From assembly GCA_013416795.1 (NCBI GenBank), contig RQSC01001337.1:59879-71933 (forward strand): a DNA stretch of 12,055 nt, given 5' to 3'. This DNA comes from Prasinococcaceae sp. CCMP 1430 (Eukaryota > Prasinodermophyta > Palmophyllophyceae > Prasinococcales > Prasinococcaceae). The stretch's first letter is position 1, and each line of letters begins with the position of its first letter. Positions 1 to 5,934 of the stretch are shown piece after piece. Below the pieces are notes generated by a model, which was not told the origin of the DNA, searched no databases, and saw nothing but the letters and a program-made list of their open reading frames with translations. The translations under genes were made by a program, and so were the position numbers.

Positions 1-840
1 GCGCGCGGCCACAGCTCCAGGACCCACCGCGCTGCGGCCGCGGCTGGCGCGGATGCGTGGCGAGTGCGAGCTCCTCTGCGCGAGCAGCTGCAGTCGCCGC
101 CGGCCGGCGCGCCGGCACCGCTGCGCGCCTGCTTTGTGATGAGCGGTAGCGACACGGTGGCGGAGCTGCTGGCGGCGGCGGGCTTCGATGCGCTCGTGCT
201 CGACATGGAGCACGGCGAGGCACACGCAGGTAACCTCGGGTCGCTTCTGCGCGCGACAAAAGCGGGCGGCGCCAGCGCGCTGGTGCGCGTCCCATCTCCG
301 GATGACACGGCAGCCATCGGCAGGGCGCTCGATCTGGGTGCGGATGGGCTCGTGGTGCCAATGGTGGAGACAGTGACACAAGCCGAGCGAGTGTCGCGAG
401 CCGCAGCGTACCCGCCTGCTGGCACGCGTGGCACGGCGCACCCGCTCATACGCGCGTCGTCCTACGGTCTCGACGCAGAGTACCTGGCAGAGGCGAGGAG
501 GCGCGTTGTGCTCTTTGTCCAGGTCGAAACAGCCAACGCCGACGCGGCCGCTATCGCCGCAAGCGATGGCGTGGATGGCGTGTTCGTCGGTCCGCTTGAC
601 CTCGCCGCGAGCGTCGGCCGAGCGGCCGAGCCTGCACACGCCGAGGCGATGCAGGCGAGGCTGCATGTCGAGGAGGCGGTCCTGGCCTCCGGCAAGGCCC
701 TGGCCGGCTTCGCCGCGCCGGGCGACAGTGCGAAGGCGATGCATTCGAGAGGCTACAGCCTCGTGGCAGATGCCGCCGACCTCGGCCTTTTGCGCGACGC
801 GGCTGTCCAGCGTCTGAGTGGCAGCGGGCTGGCGGAGTAG
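1..840 (+). CDS. HpcH/HpaI-family class II aldolase, 5' partial
   Basis: Enzymes of this family cleave 2-keto-3-deoxy acids to pyruvate and an aldehyde using a divalent metal. The frame is open from base 1 to the TAG at 838-840, and no in-frame ATG precedes base 139, which already lies inside the conserved first strand; the true start is therefore upstream or on another exon. Counting from codon 64, the visible family motifs are DMEHGE (His50, the expected catalytic base), VRVPSPD (Arg75, substrate binding), the LGADGLVVPMVET strand, YPPAGTRG followed by RASSYG, FVQVET (Gln153 and metal ligand Glu155) and VFVGPLDLA (metal ligand Asp179). All expected active-site residues are present, so the enzyme should be functional. 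The length of about 260-280 residues matches the family. The Arg/Ala-rich beginning could be an organelle presequence, but the window cuts it. The exact substrate cannot be told from sequence. Confidence 0.9.
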   Translation, partial: ARGHSSRTHRAAAAAGADAWRVRAPLREQLQSPPAGAPAPLRACFVMSGSDTVAELLAAAGFDALVLDMEHGEAHAGNLGSLLRATKAGGASALVRVPSPDDTAAIGRALDLGADGLVVPMVETVTQAERVSRAAAYPPAGTRGTAHPLIRASSYGLDAEYLAEARRRVVLFVQVETANADAAAIAASDGVDGVFVGPLDLAASVGRAAEPAHAEAMQARLHVEEAVLASGKALAGFAAPGDSAKAMHSRGYSLVADAADLGLLRDAAVQRLSGSGLAE

Positions 841-882
841 CCGGCCGAGGCTGTGGCCGCGGCCAGCACTCAGACCCTGTAT

Positions 883-887
883 TGTAA
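883..887 (+). promoter_or_regulatory. Candidate TGTAA polyadenylation signal of the aldolase gene
   Basis: TGTAA begins 43 bp after the stop codon of the aldolase, in a locally AT-richer stretch. TGTAA is the established near-upstream polyadenylation element of chlorophyte algae. The same word follows both other plus-strand protein genes here, which makes chance unlikely. That this site is used is an inference. Confidence 0.5.
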
Positions 888-1083
888 TCCCCTAAACTAT
901 CCGAGGAAATGCATTGGTCATCCATCGGTCGAATTCGCAACCGTAACCCGAAACCCTGCTGTGCGCTGCCAGCTCAGCGCCGGGCGCGAGGGCGGCAGGG
1001 CCGCCACAGGCGCGCACACCAGCGTGCGCATTTGCACTCCACAGCACGCGCGGGCGCGGGCGCCTTGCGTGGGCGCGCAAAGC

Positions 1084-1126
<43 letters not shown>

Positions 1127-1127
1127 G
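1084..1127 (+). repeat. AG run followed by (GACA)8 microsatellite
   Basis: An AG dinucleotide run from about 1084 passes directly into eight perfect GACA units at 1095-1126. It lies about 135 bp upstream of the MRT4 start codon, in the promoter or 5' untranslated region. Such tetranucleotide arrays often vary in length between strains. Confidence 0.9.
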
Positions 1128-1183
1128 TGCGCCCTGCCAGGCGCTGTGTCACACCACGCGCGTCCGCGCCCCGCCGCGCGGCC

Positions 1184-1216
1184 GCTCGCTCCCTCCCTCC
1201 CTCGCTCGCTCGCTCG
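1184..1216 (+). repeat. CCCT/CGCT tetranucleotide repeats in the MRT4 leader
   Basis: About three CCCT units run into four CGCT units ending about 45 bp before the MRT4 ATG. The coding strand here is pyrimidine-rich. A pyrimidine-rich leader is common for ribosome-biogenesis genes, but a regulatory role is only a guess. Confidence 0.75.
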
Positions 1217-1261
1217 GTCGCGCGCGCGCTCGCCCCCGCCCCGCCACAGGGCGCGGGCGCC

Positions 1262-2089
1262 ATGCCCAAGTCGCGCCGCGACAAAGTCGTGGCGCTCACC
1301 AAGGTGAAGAAGAAGGGCCGCGACGCCAAGGAGAAGGCCATCGGCGCCATCCGCGAGGAGGTCGCCAACGCCGATGCGGTGTACGTGCTGCGCTACAGTC
1401 ACATGAAGAACGCGAAGCTCAAGGAGGTCCGCGACGCGCTCGCCGGGCAGGCGCGGCTCTTCTTCGCGGCCAACGGCGTCATGGCCGCCGCGCTCGGCCG
1501 CGACGAGGAGAGCGAGGCGCGACCAGGGCTCGCCGCGGTCGCCGAGCGGCTGCGCGGCTGGTGCGGCCTGGCCATTGGCTCTGCGACCAAGGAGCAGCTG
1601 GAGGAGGTCTTCGAAATGAACGAGGAGCCCGTCTTTGCCAAGGTCGGGTCCACGGCGGGTCGCACGGTGGTCGTCGAGGCGGGCCCGCTGGAGGGATACG
1701 CGCACGACATGGAGCCGCAGCTGCGTAAGGAGGGCCTGCCGTGCCGGCTGGTGCGCGGCGTGGTGGAGGTCACAGCACGCCACGTGGTCTGCACAGAGGG
1801 CGAGCCCATCGGCGCCAAGGAGGGGCGGCTGCTGCGGCTGCTGGGTGAGGAGCTGGGCACATTCAAGATGTGGGTGGAGGCGGAGTGGCGGGAGGGCAAG
1901 GAGCTCGTGGAGCATGCCGAGGTGCCGGATGAGGTCGCGGCGTTGCCCGCCAAGGCGGCGCTTGGCCTGAGCGTGGCTGCGGACGACGGTCTCGATGACG
2001 GTCTGCCGGCGCACATGGGGCTCCCCGCAGGGTACGGCGGCGACTTGCCGCCCGACGACGGCATGGAGGAGCTGTCGGACGACGAGTGA
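1262..2089 (+). CDS. MRT4: mRNA turnover protein 4 (MRT4), ribosome assembly factor
   Basis: MRT4 is a nucleolar paralogue of ribosomal stalk protein P0/uL10. It holds the P0 site on pre-60S particles during nuclear assembly and is later exchanged for P0. The 275-residue single-exon product starts MPKSRRDKVV, the near-invariant MRT4 beginning, so the ATG at 1262 is firm. The L10-like domain follows, with the RLFFAANGVMAAALGR strand at residues 65-80. The MRT4-specific central domain spans about 120-205 and includes PQLRKEGLP (152-160) and the VCTEG element (176-180). The tail from about 240 is Asp/Gly/Pro-rich and ends in an acidic SDDE. That tail explains most of the excess over the roughly 240 residues of human and yeast MRT4. 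P0 itself is excluded because the lysine-rich MPKS start is present and the P0 C-terminal stalk peptide is absent. The gene converges on the J-domain gene. Confidence 0.95.
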   Translation: MPKSRRDKVVALTKVKKKGRDAKEKAIGAIREEVANADAVYVLRYSHMKNAKLKEVRDALAGQARLFFAANGVMAAALGRDEESEARPGLAAVAERLRGWCGLAIGSATKEQLEEVFEMNEEPVFAKVGSTAGRTVVVEAGPLEGYAHDMEPQLRKEGLPCRLVRGVVEVTARHVVCTEGEPIGAKEGRLLRLLGEELGTFKMWVEAEWREGKELVEHAEVPDEVAALPAKAALGLSVAADDGLDDGLPAHMGLPAGYGGDLPPDDGMEELSDDE

Positions 2090-2112
2090 GCGCCAGCGCG
2101 GGCGTGCCTGCA

Positions 2113-2117
2113 TGTAA
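2113..2117 (+). promoter_or_regulatory. Candidate TGTAA polyadenylation signal of MRT4
   Basis: TGTAA begins 24 bp after the MRT4 stop, inside the 84-bp gap to the convergent J-domain gene. On the other strand the same gap contains TGTAC at 2134-2130, about 40 bp after the J-domain stop, which could be a variant signal for that gene. The two 3' ends must then be very close or overlap. Confidence 0.5.
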
Positions 2118-2173
2118 GAATTCGCTATGGTACAATTGCGCGCAGCGACTGACGGCGCGCGCGCATCTCACGA

Positions 2174-4855
2174 CTAGTACACATCAAGTATCTCCCCTTC
2201 GACGTCATCATCGTCGGTCTCGTAGGCGAGCTCAGCCTGCAGGTCATTGGCCTCCTCGTGCCGCCCCCGCGCGCGGAGGTCGGCGACCATGTCGTGCGCT
2301 TCGGCAGCCGCCTCACCGAAGCGATGGCCGTGGCCGGCGCGTGACGCTGCGCGCTCAAAGACATCGCGCCGGCTCTCACGGTGGCGCTTCCTGTCCTCCC
2401 TCTCCGCGTCCTTTGCCCGCATCGCAGCGAGGTCCCTGGCACGCCCGCCCATGCCCAACGCAGGCCCGTGCCACCGCACGCTGAGGTACTCGCAGTTGGC
2501 GCAGAGGCGCGGCACCATCTTTCGCAGCGGGTCGAGCGCCTCCAGGTCACCGTGCGCGTACGACTGCATGGCGTCCTGCATCGAGAGGGGAGGCATGCAC
2601 CAAAGCTGCTCGCCGCGGCACAGCACGCAAAACGTCTCGTGGTCGTAGGCAGCCCGTGGGTGACCATCGGAAAAGTGCGATCGCAGTCCCTTGCGCGGGC
2701 GCACGCCGAGTTCCACGCTCGTACCCGGTGGCCCTCCCTCCGGCTCAGCGAGCTCGTGGAGCTCTTCAAGGAAGGCGGCCGCCTCTGCGACGCTGCTGAA
2801 ACCCATGAGCGGATCCGGTAGCTCCTCGCGCACGCGCAGCTCCGAGGGATCGCCAACGGGCACGTATCCCACCAGTAGCTCGACCACATTCACACCCGAG
2901 AGGATGCCGTTCGGATGTACCGAGGGCCTGGCGCCGCTCATCGCCGCATTTCGCAGCTTGAGCAGGCTCACGCCGCACAGCAAGTCCTCTTGCGGCACGA
3001 GATGCGGCAGCTTGAGTCCCCGCCACTCGGCCACCCGCCGCGCAGCGATCACGCAGTTGCGAGCGTCGGCCGCTGCGGGTCCGCCGCGCTCTCTCGGAAG
3101 GAACGCCTCGAATTCGAAGTCCCCGGCGGCAAACTCGCGCGCGAACGGACACACAACGTTGCCGTAGGCGTCAACAGCGCAGATTCGCTCGAGGCCCTCC
3201 AAGATCGCCTCGAAGCGTTCGCGCCCAGGCGCGCTCAGGCCGCGGTCGCCGGGCGGCACGCGGCCTCGCAGCAGCCCCGTGACGCCGGCGGCCACGGGCG
3301 GCTGACGGGCGGCCTCCCACGCGCGTTCGCGCGCGTTCGCGTCGAAGCCACCGTGTGGTCCCACGGCCCCCTCGAAGCACGCGGGCAGCGCCACGTCGTA
3401 CAGGTATTCCTCGAACCACTTGAACTGCTGCGGGTCGTTGAAAGGAAAGTCCGACATGCCCTTCCAGCTCACCTTCGGGAGCTCGTCCTCCATGATCTCG
3501 ATCTCCTTCGCACTCATGCGAGCGAGCTCCTCTGTGGAGGGTCGCGCGTTCTCGCTCGCGCGCTCGCACAGCTCCGCGCACGCGCTCGTGAGCGCACGCA
3601 AGGTGGCGTCGGCTAGCACGTCGTCGTCCACCGCCACGAAGAAGGCGCGCGCGCCCACCGCATCGCAGCACTCTGCTCTGACCGGCCCGGCGAAGAACGA
3701 CGGCAGCCCGCCGGGCATGAAGGCCTTCGCGCACTCGGGCGAGACGCCATCACGCGCCGCCGCGCGTCGCGCCTCGTCGCGAGCGCACGCCTCGGCGAGC
3801 CACGCCTGCGCCTGCTTCCTGTCCTCGGCATCCCTCTGCTCCGCCATTCTCTCAGCGAGGGCGTCGATCTCGTCAGCCTCGGCGTCATACTGCCCAGGAA
3901 GCTCGGGGGCGGGGCGTTCGCCGCGCTCCGGCGCCACGTCGTGCGCGAGCGCCACCCACCGCTGGGCGCTGAGCTTCCCCCAACCGCAGCGCGTCCCGAA
4001 CACGGCGACCGTCGCGCCCGGAGCGACCTGCTCCGGGCACCCATGCACCCTCGCATGGGGCGCGCCATCGCGCGGCTCCTGGAGCACGCTCGCGGGCGCG
4101 CTCCCCGAGTTCTTGTACACAAACTTCACGCGCTGCAGCGAGGCCGCGACCGCGTCGACGCCGCCGATGCGCCTGTGCTGCGCTCGCTCGCGCTCCCTCG
4201 CCGCGGCGCGGACCGTCGGCATGGCGTACGAGTTCACGCTCAGTTTGCGGACGTCGGCGCCAACCTGCTCGTCGCGTGACACCATCGCGCGCTTGACGAA
4301 GCGCTCGTCGCCGACTTGGACCTCGATGGCCGCGGCGAAGTCCTCCGCGCCGGCGGGGAGCGACGCCACGCGCACCCTGTACGCGACGTCCTTCACGCCG
4401 AGCACCTCTACGCCGAAGCCCTTGAGTGGCCCCTCCGTGACGCATCCCGTCCAAAGGGCCTCCGCTTGCGGCCCAAGCTCGGTGCACGTGTGCAGCACGC
4501 GCTCGTAAGATGCCGCGAGCGCGGCGAACGCTCCCTCCGATCCGCCCGCGCGGTCCGGGTGCGCGTCGAGCGCTCGCGCCTTGTACGCTCCGCGAATGGC
4601 GGCCGCGTCGGCCGAGCGCGTCACGCCGAGCGCGGCGTAGTCGGCCGCCGTCGCCCATCCCTCCGCCGCGGGCAGGTCCACCCCTCCCGCCTTGTCTGCG
4701 CCGTCGGCCCCGCCCGTCCGCCCCATCCGCGCCGCGCGCCGTCCCCCGCGGGCGCGCGCGAGGCCTCGCCCCGCCCCTCGCCGGAGCGTAGCAAGCCTCC
4801 TCCCCGATGACGCCGGTGACGCGCGCGCCGCCGCGCGCCGCGCGCCGCCCTCCAT
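2174..4855 (-). CDS. Large J-domain (DnaJ-like) protein, otherwise unknown
   Basis: J-domain proteins recruit Hsp70 and stimulate its ATPase. From the ATG at 4855 the product has 893 residues in one exon. The J domain spans about residues 72-121: DYAALGV helix I, KARALDAHPDR with the HPD tripeptide at 99-101, and a final helix ending SYERVL. There is no Gly/Phe region and no DnaJ-type zinc finger, so this is a class C member. The remaining 770 residues match no family I know. They include a beta-rich region (about 125-305), a paired CxxC (743/746 and 785/788) that may bind zinc, and a charged helical tail (about 803-880) ending in an acidic patch before EGEILDVY. The Arg/Ala-rich, almost acid-free first 43 residues resemble an organelle presequence; the ATG at 4726 would give 850 residues without it. 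The frame stays open to an ATG at 5110, but that stretch crosses the poly-T tract and encodes an implausible Phe/Tyr run. Confidence 0.8.
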   Translation of the reverse strand: MEGGARRAAARASPASSGRRLATLRRGAGRGLARARGGRRAARMGRTGGADGADKAGGVDLPAAEGWATAADYAALGVTRSADAAAIRGAYKARALDAHPDRAGGSEGAFAALAASYERVLHTCTELGPQAEALWTGCVTEGPLKGFGVEVLGVKDVAYRVRVASLPAGAEDFAAAIEVQVGDERFVKRAMVSRDEQVGADVRKLSVNSYAMPTVRAAARERERAQHRRIGGVDAVAASLQRVKFVYKNSGSAPASVLQEPRDGAPHARVHGCPEQVAPGATVAVFGTRCGWGKLSAQRWVALAHDVAPERGERPAPELPGQYDAEADEIDALAERMAEQRDAEDRKQAQAWLAEACARDEARRAAARDGVSPECAKAFMPGGLPSFFAGPVRAECCDAVGARAFFVAVDDDVLADATLRALTSACAELCERASENARPSTEELARMSAKEIEIMEDELPKVSWKGMSDFPFNDPQQFKWFEEYLYDVALPACFEGAVGPHGGFDANARERAWEAARQPPVAAGVTGLLRGRVPPGDRGLSAPGRERFEAILEGLERICAVDAYGNVVCPFAREFAAGDFEFEAFLPRERGGPAAADARNCVIAARRVAEWRGLKLPHLVPQEDLLCGVSLLKLRNAAMSGARPSVHPNGILSGVNVVELLVGYVPVGDPSELRVREELPDPLMGFSSVAEAAAFLEELHELAEPEGGPPGTSVELGVRPRKGLRSHFSDGHPRAAYDHETFCVLCRGEQLWCMPPLSMQDAMQSYAHGDLEALDPLRKMVPRLCANCEYLSVRWHGPALGMGGRARDLAAMRAKDAEREDRKRHRESRRDVFERAASRAGHGHRFGEAAAEAHDMVADLRARGRHEEANDLQAELAYETDDDDVEGEILDVY

Positions 4856-4861
4856 CCGCGC

Positions 4862-4905
4862 CTGGGTCCAAAAGTAAACAAAACAAAAAAAGTAAAAAAA
4901 AAAAA
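4862..4905 (-). promoter_or_regulatory. Poly-T tract with CAG: possible 3' splice site or leader element
   Basis: Read on the minus strand, this is a long run of T with few interruptions, ending in CCCAG directly before gcgcggATGG, where the ATG is the chosen J-domain start at 4855. A pyrimidine tract followed by CAG has the form of a 3' splice site, so a 5'-UTR intron ending at 4862 is possible. No matching donor can be singled out upstream. It may equally be a simple promoter dT tract. Confidence 0.4.
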
Positions 4906-5113
4906 CGATGGTGGGTGGGTGGGCAGCGCCGACATCCGACCCACGCGCGTCCCTCGCCTGCCAGCTGGCCGGCCAGCCAGTTCCAGCCTGCTCCAGCCAG
5001 TTCCGCGCGGCGCCGGCCCCGTCCCGTCCCCGGATCGTTTCCGGGGCCCGCTTCGGCGCGGTTCCCGCCGCGCCCCCCGACAAACGCGCGCGGAACTCCG
5101 GATCAAACATCCA

Positions 5114-5223
5114 AATCCAACCAATGTCGAATCGATCAATCAACCAGCCAGTGAGTCAGTCAGATTCAGTCAGTCAGCAGTCAGCCGATCGACCGATGGA
5201 TCGATCCGCTGAGTGGTTGGATT
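5114..5223. repeat. Inverted repeat flanking GTCA repeats
   Basis: A 10-bp arm at 5114-5123 (AATCCAACCA) is exactly complementary to 5214-5223. Inside it, ATCGATC at 5131-5137 can pair with GATCGAT at 5199-5205, and the loop holds imperfect GTCA repeats. It could form a cruciform or RNA hairpin, or bind a dimeric regulator in the shared promoter. Function is unknown. Confidence 0.55.
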
Positions 5224-5430
5224 CGGGTCTGCGTCCGGGTTTGAGCGGGGCTGCCCCGATCGCTTCGCGCGCGCGCGCGGGGCGCCTTCCCCCATCCGCG
5301 CCTGGGTCCGCGCCCTCCCCACCCCTGCCGCCCTCGGCGCGCGCTCGCCGCGCGCGCCGAGGGTCCCGTGGTGATCCGAAGGGGGTGGGGATTGGGGTTG
5401 GAAGCTCGCAGGCGAACATTCCCCATCAAA

Positions 5431-5447
5431 ATGCATCCGTGCAGGAC
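5431..5447 (+). other. Candidate first coding exon of the LRR-WD40 gene
   Basis: The long downstream frame has a stop at 5612 and no ATG before its conserved beginning, so a start exon must lie upstream. The ATG at 5431 gives MHPCR plus two bases before GTACGT at 5448. That phase fits the acceptor at 5933-5934, giving MHPCRT-YARACLLLGVSPNG. The next two GT sites in the same run do not fit the phase. The donor is only moderate and other exons are possible. Confidence 0.3.
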
Positions 5448-5798
5448 GTACGTACGTGCGGTGGAGTGCGTGCCTTTTGGGTTTAAGGGTTTACGAACCA
5501 TCGATGGATGGTACGGGCGCGCGACGACGGCGCCCGCGGAAACGCCGACGGCGCGACGCATTTTGGGTTTTGTATTGTAGGGTTTACATGTTGGCGGATC
5601 GAGAGGTGATTTGATGGTGGGGTGGTGGGGTGTGCGAGGGCGCGGTAACGGGCTTTGCACCGGGCTGGGTGGCGGGGTCTGTGGCGGAGACGGTAGCGGA
5701 GACGGCGGCGGGATGGGCGGNCGCTCTGCCCTGCGCGCTCCCTCGCGTGCGCGCGCGTGTCGCGCGCCCGCGGCGCCAGCTGCCAGCAGAAGCGGCTC

Positions 5799-5833
<35 letters not shown>

Positions 5834-5934
5834 GAAGCTGCAAGCCAATGCGCGGGCGCGTCGCGCGCTAACGATCGACCGTCGCCGCGCGCCGCGCCGC
5901 GGCCCACGTCGCGCGTGTGCCCTCCTCGCCGCAG
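5448..5934 (+). other. Presumed first intron of the LRR-WD40 gene, with poly-G
   Basis: The 3' end is a good acceptor: a pyrimidine-rich stretch leading to CGCCGCAG, followed directly by codons for the conserved YARACLLLGVSPN segment. The 5' end at 5448 is tentative. The region is low-complexity, contains the single undetermined base at 5721 and a run of 31 G, and its translation shows nothing conserved, all of which fits an intron or untranslated leader. Confidence 0.5.
5801..5831 (+). repeat. Poly-G homopolymer of 31 bases
   Basis: There are 31 consecutive G residues. The run can form stacked G-quadruplexes in DNA or in the nascent transcript. It lies in a non-conserved stretch just upstream of the first certain exon of the LRR-WD40 gene. 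Its exact length is uncertain because sequencing is unreliable in such runs, and an N occurs 80 bp before it. Confidence 0.9.

Larger units (their letters stand above)
841..1261 (+). other. Intergenic region and MRT4 5' leader
   Basis: This 421-bp stretch lies between the aldolase stop and the MRT4 start. The first 120 bp are AT-richer and probably contain the aldolase 3' end. From about 1080 it becomes simple-sequence DNA: an AG run leads into GACA repeats, and then CCCT and CGCT repeats lead into the MRT4 ATG. The MRT4 frame is open back to a GTG at 1127 but has no ATG before 1262. I see no TATA box and no RNA gene. Confidence 0.6.
4856..5430. other. Divergent promoter region between J-domain and LRR-WD40 genes
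   Basis: This stretch separates two genes transcribed away from each other, so it should hold both promoters. It contains the A/T tract at about 4869-4905, GGGT repeats at 4909-4920, imperfect GTCA repeats at about 5150-5185, and a 10-bp inverted repeat. It also contains a second copy of the 18-bp word found at the J-domain start. A GTGAGT donor-like word lies at 5151, but it is out of phase with the acceptor at 5934. I see no protein gene or tRNA in it. Confidence 0.5.

Noticed and set aside
974-2113. A 379-codon minus-strand open frame opposite MRT4
   Set aside because: It is a GC-driven antisense frame that reads through the GACA microsatellite; MRT4 on the plus strand is unambiguous.
3420-4508. 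A 362-codon plus-strand open frame
   Set aside because: It is a shadow of the J-domain gene on the opposite strand; the HPD-containing domain decides the strand.
5151-5156. GTGAGT as the donor of the first LRR-WD40 intron after the ATG at 5124
   Set aside because: The exon would end in phase 0, but the acceptor at 5934 needs two leftover bases.
5630-5934. Coding extension of the LRR-WD40 frame upstream of the acceptor
   Set aside because: It has no ATG, crosses an N and the 31-G run, and encodes low-complexity Ala/Arg/Gly without conserved motifs.
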